Shown here: positions 35,919 through 43,457 of the stretch, one piece after another
How positions within the stretch are numbered: position 1 is the first letter of the stretch
Layout: the number at the start of each line of letters is the position of its first letter
NCBI GenBank assembly: GCA_024680365.1
Contig: JAILCN010000030.1
Location: 1 to 63,560 of the forward strand
DNA from: Solobacterium sp.
GTDB lineage: Bacteria > Bacillota_I > Bacilli_A > Erysipelotrichales > Erysipelotrichaceae
Length of the DNA stretch: 63,560 bases
Reading direction: 5' to 3'
Notes under the pieces: model-generated
Seen by the model: only the letters and a program-made list of their open reading frames with translations
Told to the model about the DNA's origin: nothing
Database searches by the model: none
Made by a program: the position numbers and the translations under genes

Positions 35919-35956
35919 TGTTATATCTTTTCTTTCAGAAAAAAACGGAGGCTAAT

Positions 35957-36490
35957 ATGTCAATCAATCTTGAAGACTATGTCGCATCAATTCGTGATTT
36001 CCCTACAAAGGGAATTCTGTTCAGAGACATTACGCCGATGCTGCTGGACGCAAAGGCCTATGATTACAGCACGGATCTGCTCGCTGAATACGGCAGAAAA
36101 GTAAATGCTGAACTCGTTGCCGGTCCGGAAAGCCGCGGTTTCCTGTTCGGCTGCCCGGTAGCGCTCAAGCTCGGCGTTGGCTTTACACCGATCAGAAAGC
36201 CGGGAAAACTGCCGCGTGAGACGATTTCCTGCAAGTATGACCTGGAGTATGGTTCCAATGAGATCTTCATTCACAAAGACTCTGTCAAGCCCGGCCAGAG
36301 AGTTCTGATCGTTGACGATCTGCTCGCGACCGGCGGAACAGCCAAAGCAGCTGCCAGGATGGTCGAGGAACTCGGCGGTATCGTTGCTGGCTTCGCGTTC
36401 GTTGTTGAACTGTACGGCAACGGCATGGAAGGCCGCAAAGTCCTGGATGGATATGATGTCTTTAATATTCTCTATCTGAGCGATCAGTAA
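35957..36490 (+). CDS. apt: Adenine phosphoribosyltransferase
   Basis: This purine-salvage enzyme converts adenine and PRPP to AMP. ATG 35957 follows ACGGAGG. The family start is LEDYVASIRDFPTKGILFRDITP and the PRPP-binding loop is VLIVDDLLATGGTAKA (about residues 116-131). Length is 177 residues, normal. It sits between recJ and relA as in Bacillus. Confidence 0.97.
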   Translation: MSINLEDYVASIRDFPTKGILFRDITPMLLDAKAYDYSTDLLAEYGRKVNAELVAGPESRGFLFGCPVALKLGVGFTPIRKPGKLPRETISCKYDLEYGSNEIFIHKDSVKPGQRVLIVDDLLATGGTAKAAARMVEELGGIVAGFAFVVELYGNGMEGRKVLDGYDVFNILYLSDQ

Positions 36491-36496
36491 GCATAA

Positions 36497-36521
36497 TCGA
36501 AGAGCAATCTTCGGTTTTTTG
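36497..36521 (+). terminator. Hairpin terminator between apt and relA
   Basis: CGAAGA-gcaa-TCTTCG is followed by GTTTTTT, 13 bases before the relA start codon. It may attenuate read-through rather than fully separate the genes. Confidence 0.65.
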
Positions 36522-36534
36522 GAAAGGGGAAGCT

Positions 36535-38739
36535 ATGGGGGCGCATCAGAATCCCGGTATTGAAGATGTATTGAAAGAAGCGCAGAGCTATATACATGAT
36601 GAGAAAAGCCTTGCGCTCATTTCGCGTGCCGCAAACTATGCGGCGGAGCATCATGCCGGACAGTTCAGAAAAAGCGGCGAGCCGTATGTCGTGCATCTGA
36701 TCAATGTTGCGTATATTCTTGCCACGATGCGGGTTGGTCCGGCGACGATCGCTGCCGGATATCTTCATGATGTCATCGAGGACTGCGGCGTATCCCATGA
36801 TGAACTGGCAGCTGAATTCACCACTGAGATCGCTGATCTTGTGGAAGCTGTCACCAAGATCGGCACCCTGGAATACAAAGGCAAGGATGATCCCGAATAC
36901 CAGGCGGCGAATCACCGCAAGATCTTCATCGCGATGGCCCGCGACGTGCGCGTCATCATTATCAAGCTGGTCGACCGTCTGCATAACATGCGTACGCTGC
37001 AGTATCAGTCGGAAAATGCCCAGAAGCGGATCGCCGCGGAGACGCTTGACGTATACGCTCCGATCGCTCACCGGCTTGGTATCAGCGCCATCAAGAATGA
37101 ACTGGAGGATCTTTCCTTTTTCTACCTCAACCGGGAGGAATACTACCGGATCGCAAGACTTGTCGAAGCAAAGAAGATCGAACGGGATGAAGCAGTCAAT
37201 ACGATGATCCGGGAGATCTCTGAGATGCTGAAGGGAAACAATATCGAATTCCGCATCTTCGGACGTTCAAAGCATCTGTATTCGATCTACAAGAAGATGG
37301 TTACGAAAGGGAAGCGGTTTGATGAGATCCTCGATCTGCTTGCCATCCGGATCATCACCAGAACAGAGCTCAACTGCTATGAGATCCTCGGTTATATTCA
37401 CGCCAAATACAAGCCGATCCCCGGCCGTCTGAAAGACTATATCGCTGTACCGAAGACAAACATGTATCAGTCGCTTCATACGACGATCATCGGCGAAAGC
37501 GGCAAGATCTTCGAAGTGCAGATCCGTACGGAAGACATGGATGCCATCGCCGAACGGGGCGTCGCTGCCCACTGGCGCTACAAGGAAGGCTCCAAATACG
37601 ATCCGAAGGTGGAGCAGAAAGAGATCGAAGACAAGCTTGCCTGGTTCAAAAACTTCGCGGTATACAGCGAAGATGAAGCCGGCCATGAAACCGCTTCGGA
37701 ATACATGGCAAGACTGCAGAGGGATATCTTTGAAGCGAATGTCTATGTCATGACGCCGATGGGAAGGGTCATCGATCTGCCCAACGGAGCTACGCCGATC
37801 GACTTCGCGTACCGCATCCATACGGATGTCGGTCATACCGCAGTCGGCGCCATCGTCAATGACGCGATGGTCCCGCTGAATACCCAGCTTCACACCGGCG
37901 ACGTCGTTCAGATCAAGACGATGAAGGGAACCGGACCAAGTGAAGACTGGCTGAAATTCGTCAAGACGAATCAGGCCCGTAACAAGATCCGCAGCTACCT
38001 GCAGAAAAAAGAAACAGAGAGACATGAATCCAGAGTCTTTGACGGTGAAAAGATCCTCTCTGATGAACTCCGGAAACGCGGCTTTGACGTGAAGGAGTAC
38101 ATGGACAAGAAGAAGATCGAGAATATCTGCAAGGATTTCCGGGTCTCCAATTATACAGATCTGATGTACGGCATCGCGGTCCGCTCGATCAGCCCGACCG
38201 CTGTATGCGCACATCTGACAAACCAGAAGGGAAGAGTATCCGAAGACGAGGCGCTCAGCCATCTTCTTAACCGGGAAGTCCAGAAGCGCACAAGCAAGTC
38301 CGGACTTGTGATCCCCGGCATTGAATCGATGAAGATGTCGCTGTCCCACTGCTGCATGCCGGTGTACGGCGATGAGATCAAGGGATATATCACCAAGGGT
38401 GCCGGCGTCAAGGTACACCGGGTTGACTGTGTCAACATCGCCCGCGTGAAATCGCGTCTGATCGACGTGTACTGGGATGACGGTGACGCCGAACGCTACT
38501 ATGATTCAGACGTTGTTGTCATGGCCCATGACAGAAGCTTCCTGCTGACAGATATCGTGACCGTTGTGTCACAGTGCCGCGCGCCGATGGAAAGCGTCAG
38601 CGCATCCGTCAATCACGACACGCTGACCTCGACGATCAAGCTTACGATCCGGGTCCACGATGTCCAGCATCTTCAGAATGTTCTTGCCAATGTCCGTAAG
38701 ATCGAATCTGTATTCTCAGCCGAAAGAGCTGTGCACTGA
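36535..38739 (+). CDS. relA: Bifunctional (p)ppGpp synthetase/hydrolase Rel
   Basis: This is the stringent-response enzyme. The HD hydrolase domain (GYLHDVIEDCG, about residues 78-88) precedes the synthetase domain (DYIAVPKTNMYQSLHTT, about 301-317). TGS (VMTPMGRVIDLPNGATPIDFAY), a zinc-finger/helical region and a C-terminal ACT domain follow. Length is 734 residues, a full-length Rel. The HD motif is intact, so hydrolysis and synthesis are both expected. The start follows AAAGGGGAAG. Confidence 0.96.
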   Translation: MGAHQNPGIEDVLKEAQSYIHDEKSLALISRAANYAAEHHAGQFRKSGEPYVVHLINVAYILATMRVGPATIAAGYLHDVIEDCGVSHDELAAEFTTEIADLVEAVTKIGTLEYKGKDDPEYQAANHRKIFIAMARDVRVIIIKLVDRLHNMRTLQYQSENAQKRIAAETLDVYAPIAHRLGISAIKNELEDLSFFYLNREEYYRIARLVEAKKIERDEAVNTMIREISEMLKGNNIEFRIFGRSKHLYSIYKKMVTKGKRFDEILDLLAIRIITRTELNCYEILGYIHAKYKPIPGRLKDYIAVPKTNMYQSLHTTIIGESGKIFEVQIRTEDMDAIAERGVAAHWRYKEGSKYDPKVEQKEIEDKLAWFKNFAVYSEDEAGHETASEYMARLQRDIFEANVYVMTPMGRVIDLPNGATPIDFAYRIHTDVGHTAVGAIVNDAMVPLNTQLHTGDVVQIKTMKGTGPSEDWLKFVKTNQARNKIRSYLQKKETERHESRVFDGEKILSDELRKRGFDVKEYMDKKKIENICKDFRVSNYTDLMYGIAVRSISPTAVCAHLTNQKGRVSEDEALSHLLNREVQKRTSKSGLVIPGIESMKMSLSHCCMPVYGDEIKGYITKGAGVKVHRVDCVNIARVKSRLIDVYWDDGDAERYYDSDVVVMAHDRSFLLTDIVTVVSQCRAPMESVSASVNHDTLTSTIKLTIRVHDVQHLQNVLANVRKIESVFSAERAVH

Positions 38740-38754
38740 GCGGAAAGGAGCGTC

Positions 38755-39531
38755 ATGACTGAATCAGAAAGAAAAAGAAGAAACCGGCGGGACAGTCTGT
38801 CTGCGACGGTATCAATGATTGCGTTTTTCGCCATTTCCTTCATCCTTGCGTTTCTGACGCTGTTTCAGAAGAATTTCGGCCAGATAGACATCTGCCGGCT
38901 GGGCAGCGGCGCGTTTGTGGTGATCGGTGCATTCCTGACGCTGAAGTATATCTTCGGCAAAGGCTACATGCAGTTTCATGATTATTCCTTCTCTGCCGGT
39001 GTGCTTCTGATCATACTCGGCATCTGCGGAATGATCCGCGCCTATGAGCTGGCGGCAGTATCCGATCAGCTGTTCTCGCTGATGACGCTGGTGACCGGCA
39101 TCTATTTCCTGCAGTGCATGATCCAGTTCATCAAGCTTGGCAGCGGATTCTGGATCGCGGAGATGATCGCCGGGATCCTGGCGGTCTCCGCATCGGTCAT
39201 CGGTCTGCTGGACGCAAGAATGGTGCTGGAGCGCATCTATATGTTTATAAACTGGGCGCTGCTGATCTCTTCCGCGCTGGCTGTGCTCAGCGTGATCCTG
39301 TCGCTGTTCCTGGTCAGAGGCTTCCGCAGACGTCTGGAAAAGGCGGCTGAAGAAGCGCTGAAAAAACAGGAAGAACAGAAGAAGGCGGAAGAAGCAGTCA
39401 GCGAAGCGCCGCCTGTACCTGCGGAAGCTGAGCCCGTACCGGAGGAAGCACCGGTATCTGCTGTCTTTCTGGAGGCAGATGAAACAATTCCGGAAAAGCC
39501 GGAGGAAGAAAACACCTCCGAAGGTATTTAG
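38755..39531 (+). CDS. DUF308-like membrane protein with acidic tail
   Basis: This 258-residue protein starts after GGAAAGGAG, 15 bases beyond relA. About six hydrophobic helices (residues 18-190) come in pairs with glycine-rich turns, in the manner of the DUF308/HdeD fold. A charged helix (RRLEKAAEEALKKQEEQ) and a proline/glutamate-rich tail of about 50 residues follow, presumably cytosolic. Function is unknown. In Bacillus this slot is held by dtd and lytH, so the gene is a local replacement. Confidence 0.65.
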   Translation: MTESERKRRNRRDSLSATVSMIAFFAISFILAFLTLFQKNFGQIDICRLGSGAFVVIGAFLTLKYIFGKGYMQFHDYSFSAGVLLIILGICGMIRAYELAAVSDQLFSLMTLVTGIYFLQCMIQFIKLGSGFWIAEMIAGILAVSASVIGLLDARMVLERIYMFINWALLISSALAVLSVILSLFLVRGFRRRLEKAAEEALKKQEEQKKAEEAVSEAPPVPAEAEPVPEEAPVSAVFLEADETIPEKPEEENTSEGI

Positions 39532-39533
39532 GC

Positions 39534-39562
39534 TTGTAACGGCAGGAAAATGATTATATAAT
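39534..39562 (+). promoter_or_regulatory. Promoter of the hisS-aspS T-box leader
   Basis: TTGTAA (39534-39539), 17 bases and TATAAT (39557-39562) place transcription start near 39569, giving a leader of about 240 bases. Confidence 0.8.
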
Positions 39563-39569
39563 TTCAGCC

Positions 39570-39795
39570 GTAAATAAATTCCGTGAAGGAGAGGGATCTG
39601 GGTCAGACCGGCAGAGCGACGATGGTATGGTGAAAGCATCGGCGGAAGACACAGAGACGGACACTCCTGAGAAGAGGATCTGAATCAAGTAGGATCCTTC
39701 GTATTCCGCGTTAAGGAAAAAGCGTGCATCCATGCGGATGCAAACTAAGGTGGTACCGCGCTTAAGGCGTCCTTGGACAAGGACGCTTTCTTAGT
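39570..39795 (+). ncRNA. T-box riboswitch controlling hisS-aspS
   Basis: The leader contains the conserved T-box sequence AAGGTGGTACCGCG (39747-39760) followed by a terminator (GCGTCCTTG-ga-CAAGGACGC-TTTCTT, 39767-39792). Uncharged tRNA would bind and favour the antiterminator. The specifier region holds GACAC twice (39649-39653 and 39661-39664 with the preceding G), so a GAC (Asp) and a CAC (His) codon overlap. The second copy lies next to CTCC, which can pair with GGAG at the leader start to form the base of stem I, making it the better specifier candidate. The downstream genes are exactly hisS and aspS. The variable T-box base is U. Confidence 0.92.
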
Positions 39796-39811
39796 ATTAT
39801 GGAGGTAAAAC

Positions 39812-41077
39812 ATGAACTATCAGACACCCAGAGGAACCTACGATATTCTCCCTGAAGAAGCAGGCAGATGGCATGATCTGGAACGCGTGATCCGCGAGAA
39901 GACAAAACTGTACAGATACCGTGAGATCCGCACGCCGTATTTTGAGGATACAGCCGTATTCAAGAGAGAGAACGACAGCAGTGACATGGTCAACAAGGAA
40001 ATGTACACGTTCCAGATGGGAAGTGATTCCCTGACGCTGCGTCCGGAAGGAACAGCAGGCGTGATCCGCGCCTTCGATCAGCACAAGCTGTACGGTTCAA
40101 TGGAGATGCCCGCCAAGCTGTATTATGTCGGAGCAATGTTCCGTCATGAACGTCCCCAGAAGGGCAGACAGAGACAGTTTACCCAGTTCGGCGTAGAGAA
40201 CATCGGCGTCAAGTCACCGCAGATCGATGCGGAAACGATCGCGCTTGGCTGCGACATCGTCAAGGCAATGGATATTTCCAGCGTCAAGGTCCTGATCAAT
40301 ACGCTTGGTGACGAGGAATCCAGAGCAGCTTACCGGAAAGCGCTGCAGGAGTATTTCGCTCCGCATCTCGATGAACTGTGCGGTGACTGCCACCGGAGAT
40401 TTGAACAGAATCCGCTCCGCATTCTCGACTGCAAGGTCGACCATGAAAAGGAATTCATGAAAGGCGCACCGCGTCTTTCTGAATACCTGAATGAGGAAAG
40501 CAGAAACTATTTTGACGAAGTGCTCAGAAGCCTCGACAGCCTCGGCATTCCGTATGAGATCGATGAACGCCTTGTCCGCGGACTGGATTATTACACCCAC
40601 ACCGTCTTTGAAGTCGTTTCCACACGCCCGGATTCCGGCGCCCAGGCGACGATCTTCGGCGGCGGCAGATACGATAACTTTGTCTCTTACTACGGCGGCC
40701 CTGACATGAGCGGCATCGGCTTTGCGATCGGTATGGAGCGTCTGCTGCAGCTGGCTGCGGACGAAGGCCATGACTTCAATGACAAAGACGACGCGGAAGT
40801 GTATGTGATCGGTCTGGGCAATGTTTCCGGTGAAGTCCTGAAGACTGTTCAGGAGCTCAGAGCAGCCGGCATCGCTGCTGAAGCAGGCCTGACGCAGAGA
40901 TCACTGAAAGCGCAGTTCAAGAGCGCTGACCGCTGCGGTGCGAAGTATATCGTGATCATCGGTGAGGAAGAAGTAAAGAACCAGACTGTCAATCTGAAGA
41001 AGTCCGGCGAAAAGGAACAGGTTAGCATCAAAGGAAGCGAACTTGTCAGCAAACTGAAAGAATGGAGTGAACAGTAA
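39812..41077 (+). CDS. hisS: Histidyl-tRNA synthetase
   Basis: This class II synthetase charges tRNA-His. The N-terminus (MNYQTPRGTYDILPEE) and motif 2 (YYVGAMFRHERPQKGRQRQF) are typical. The histidine-binding motif is LVRGLDYYTHTVFE, and motif 3 is GIGFAIGMERLL. The anticodon-binding domain forms the last 95 residues. Length is 421 residues, standard. It starts after GGAGG and overlaps aspS by one base. Confidence 0.97.
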   Translation: MNYQTPRGTYDILPEEAGRWHDLERVIREKTKLYRYREIRTPYFEDTAVFKRENDSSDMVNKEMYTFQMGSDSLTLRPEGTAGVIRAFDQHKLYGSMEMPAKLYYVGAMFRHERPQKGRQRQFTQFGVENIGVKSPQIDAETIALGCDIVKAMDISSVKVLINTLGDEESRAAYRKALQEYFAPHLDELCGDCHRRFEQNPLRILDCKVDHEKEFMKGAPRLSEYLNEESRNYFDEVLRSLDSLGIPYEIDERLVRGLDYYTHTVFEVVSTRPDSGAQATIFGGGRYDNFVSYYGGPDMSGIGFAIGMERLLQLAADEGHDFNDKDDAEVYVIGLGNVSGEVLKTVQELRAAGIAAEAGLTQRSLKAQFKSADRCGAKYIVIIGEEEVKNQTVNLKKSGEKEQVSIKGSELVSKLKEWSEQ

Positions 41078-42834
41078 TGGAAAGAACATGCGGTAACGGA
41101 ACCCTGCGGCTGGAAGATGTCGGCAGGGAAGTGACACTGATCGGCTGGGTCGCAAAAAGAAGAAATCTCGGATCACTTGCATTTATTGATCTGCGCGACC
41201 GTTCCGGTGTCGTTCAGGTAACATTTGACGAGACGATCGCGGACCAGGTAAAGGATGTCCGCAGCGAGTATATTCTCCAGGTCACTGGCACCGTCGTAAA
41301 ACGTCAGGCTGCCAACCCGAAGATGGCGACCGGCGAGATCGAAGTTCTCGCGAAGAACGTCGTGATCGTCAACAGTGCGGAAACACCGCCGATCGAGATC
41401 ACGGATGATTCCTCGACCAATGAGGATACCCGTCTGAAATACAGATATCTGGATCTGAGAAGACCCGTTCTGCAGAAAAACATGATCCTGCGCCACAAGG
41501 TCTGCATGATCGCCCGCAAGGTCCTTGATGAGAAGGGATTCATTGAGATCGAAACACCGATCCTGGCAAGAAGCACGCCGGAAGGCGCCAGAGACTATCT
41601 GGTTCCTTCCCGTATCTATAACGGCAAGTTCTGGGCGCTTCCCCAGTCCCCGCAGATCTACAAGCAGCTGCTGATGATCTCCGGCATGGAGAAGTATTTC
41701 CAGATCGCAAGATGCTTCCGCGATGAAGACCTCAGAGCGGACCGTCAGCCGGAATTCACCCAGATCGATATCGAGATGAGCTTCGGCGATGAGAATACAG
41801 TTTTCTCCGTCGTTGAAGATCTGATGAAGGCGATCTTCAGAGAAACGATCGGATATGAACTGGAAGACACCTTTGTCCGTCTGCCCTGGAGCGAATGCAT
41901 GCGCTTATACGGTACAGACAAGCCTGACCTCCGCTTCGGCAACACGATCGAAGACCTGAGCGATATCTTCGCGGAAACTGGCTTCCAGGCATTCCGCACA
42001 GTGCTTGACAACGGCGGCATGATCGGCTGCCTCAGATTTGCCGACGCGGCTGACAAGTACAGCAGAAAAGGCCTCGACAAGCTGCAGGACTTTGTCAAGC
42101 ACGGCTTCCGTGCCAAGGCGCTTGCCTATCTGAAGATGGAAAAGGGCGAGCTGACCGGTTCTGTCGCAAAGCCGCTGTCTGAAACAGAAAAGGCTGCGAT
42201 CATCGAGAAGCTTTCCCTGACGGACAATGATCTGGTCCTGATCATCGCTGATCAGGCAAAGATCGCTGAAAGCGGACTTGGTGCTCTGCGTGTCAGACTC
42301 GGCCATGAACTCGGTCTGATCCCTGAGAACGTGTATAAGTTCCTGTGGGTCACAGACTTCCCGATGTTTGAATACAGTGAGGAAGAAAACCGCTGGATGG
42401 CTGCGCATCATCCGTTCACAGCTCCGAAGGAAGAGGATGTAGAGCGTCTCTTCAGTGATCCGGGTTCCGTATCTTCACGTGCTTATGACCTCGTGCTCAA
42501 CGGCTACGAACTGCTCAGCGGATCGATCCGTATCCACGATCAGGATCTGCAGGAGAAGGTATTCGAAGCGATCGGCCTGACCATGGAAAAGGCAAGAGAG
42601 AGATTCGGCTTCTTCCTTGACGCGTTCCGCTACGGTACGCCTCCGCACGGCGGTGTCGGCATCGGCCTGGAGCGTCTGGTCATGGTCCTGGCGGGAACAG
42701 ACAACATCCGCGACGTCGTTGCCTTCCCGACGACCAACAGTTCACTGGATCTGATGAGCGATGCGCCGAACGTAGTAGACAAAGCGCAGCTTGATATTCT
42801 GGGAATTGAAATAAGCAATAAGGATAAAGACTAA
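41077..42834 (+). CDS. aspS: Aspartyl-tRNA synthetase
   Basis: This class IIb synthetase has an N-terminal OB-fold anticodon domain (LIGWVAKRRNLGSLAFIDLRDRSG). The catalytic domain includes QSPQIYKQLLMISGMEKYFQIARCFRDEDLRADRQPEFTQ-type text. A bacterial GAD insertion lies at about residues 290-420, and motif 3 is GIGLERLVMVL. Length is 585 residues, the bacterial type. Its start shares one base with the hisS stop. Both are under the T-box. Confidence 0.97.
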   Translation: MERTCGNGTLRLEDVGREVTLIGWVAKRRNLGSLAFIDLRDRSGVVQVTFDETIADQVKDVRSEYILQVTGTVVKRQAANPKMATGEIEVLAKNVVIVNSAETPPIEITDDSSTNEDTRLKYRYLDLRRPVLQKNMILRHKVCMIARKVLDEKGFIEIETPILARSTPEGARDYLVPSRIYNGKFWALPQSPQIYKQLLMISGMEKYFQIARCFRDEDLRADRQPEFTQIDIEMSFGDENTVFSVVEDLMKAIFRETIGYELEDTFVRLPWSECMRLYGTDKPDLRFGNTIEDLSDIFAETGFQAFRTVLDNGGMIGCLRFADAADKYSRKGLDKLQDFVKHGFRAKALAYLKMEKGELTGSVAKPLSETEKAAIIEKLSLTDNDLVLIIADQAKIAESGLGALRVRLGHELGLIPENVYKFLWVTDFPMFEYSEEENRWMAAHHPFTAPKEEDVERLFSDPGSVSSRAYDLVLNGYELLSGSIRIHDQDLQEKVFEAIGLTMEKARERFGFFLDAFRYGTPPHGGVGIGLERLVMVLAGTDNIRDVVAFPTTNSSLDLMSDAPNVVDKAQLDILGIEISNKDKD

Positions 42835-42871
42835 ACCGTTTTGTGTCAAGACTGTTCTTACAGTTTACTGA

Positions 42872-42880
42872 TGCTATAAT
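42872..42880 (+). promoter_or_regulatory. Extended -10 promoter of the putative 6S RNA
   Basis: TGCTATAAT sits seven bases before the start of a strongly base-paired RNA element. Confidence 0.7.
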
Positions 42881-42886
42881 GAAGAC

Positions 42887-43040
42887 AGCCGGAGGACCAC
42901 ATATTTTTCCTACATTTTGATATAAGGGAATTCTGACTGGAGATTCCTGTGTTGAACACCCGGTACGTCCGGGGATCCTGACGGATGACCATGAACTCCC
43001 ACCTCTACATAAGAGGGAACATATCACCCCTCCGGCCTGT
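42887..43040 (+). ncRNA. ssrS: Putative 6S RNA downstream of aspS
   Basis: GCCGGAGG near the start pairs with CCTCCGGC at the end. Next, ATATTTTTCC pairs with GGGAACATAT apart from one mismatch. An AT-rich unpaired 5' stretch (TACATTTTGATATAA) then faces a small hairpin on the 3' side (CCTCT-acata-AGAGG). The inner part is closed by GGGA/TCCC and contains further hairpins (CCCGG-tacgt-CCGGG). A closing stem, a central bubble with a 3'-side hairpin and an apical arm are the 6S RNA layout. As I recall, B. subtilis 6S-1 RNA also lies directly downstream of aspS. No ORF covers the element. It could be another structured RNA; no covariance search was possible. Confidence 0.65.
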
Positions 43041-43110
43041 TTATGAAATCTTCTCGAACAAGGTAAAACTTGTGTTCTGAAATAATAAAAGAATAGGTGG
43101 TGTATTATTT

Positions 43111-43323
43111 ATGACAGAATTCTGGTCAACTCTTCTCTGGTTTCTTGCCGGTGCTGCAATCTCTGCTCTGATTACATTCTTCGTTTCCAAAAAGTATTTT
43201 GAAAAGCAGCTGAAGGAACATCCTCCGATCGATGAAAAGATGATCCGCGCGATGTTCATGCAGATGGGCAGAAAGCCGAGTGAGGCACAGATCCGCCAGG
43301 TCATGAAAAACCTGACCAAATAG
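43111..43323 (+). CDS. YneF family (UPF0154) small membrane protein
   Basis: This 70-residue protein has one N-terminal transmembrane helix (LLWFLAGAAISALITFF). The family text KKYFEKQLKEHPPI is followed by MIRAMFMQMGRKPSEAQIRQVM, which identifies UPF0154. Function is unknown. The start follows AGGTGGTG. It has its own terminator. Confidence 0.93.
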   Translation: MTEFWSTLLWFLAGAAISALITFFVSKKYFEKQLKEHPPIDEKMIRAMFMQMGRKPSEAQIRQVMKNLTK

Positions 43324-43335
43324 CGACTTGCATGC

Positions 43336-43367
43336 AGGTTCTCTTTTGTATAAGAGAGCCTTTTTTG
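43336..43367 (+). terminator. Terminator of yneF-like gene
   Basis: GGTTCTCTT-ttgta(t)-AAGAGAGCC, with one G-U pair, is followed by TTTTTT. Confidence 0.85.
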
Positions 43368-43425
43368 TCCATAAAAGACAGCATTGAAGTATGAAACTTA
43401 CCTATGAAAGAAAGCGTTTTCGGAT

Positions 43426-43431
43426 TATAAT
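43426..43431 (+). promoter_or_regulatory. -10 element of nifJ
   Basis: TATAAT lies 26 bases before the preferred start codon at 43458; no good -35 is visible. The ATG at 43437 falls at the expected transcription start and is therefore unlikely to be used. Confidence 0.55.
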
Positions 43432-43457
43432 AAATAATGGCAAAAACAGGAGGACAT

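Noticed and set aside
42887-43040. SRP RNA or tmRNA as identity of the structured RNA
   Set aside because: The conserved GGAAGGAAGCAG-type apical loop of SRP RNA is missing, and the element is far too short and lacks a tRNA-like end for tmRNA.
43437-43457. Upstream ATG as start of nifJ
   Set aside because: It falls at the expected transcription start; the ATG at 43458 has a proper AGGAGG.
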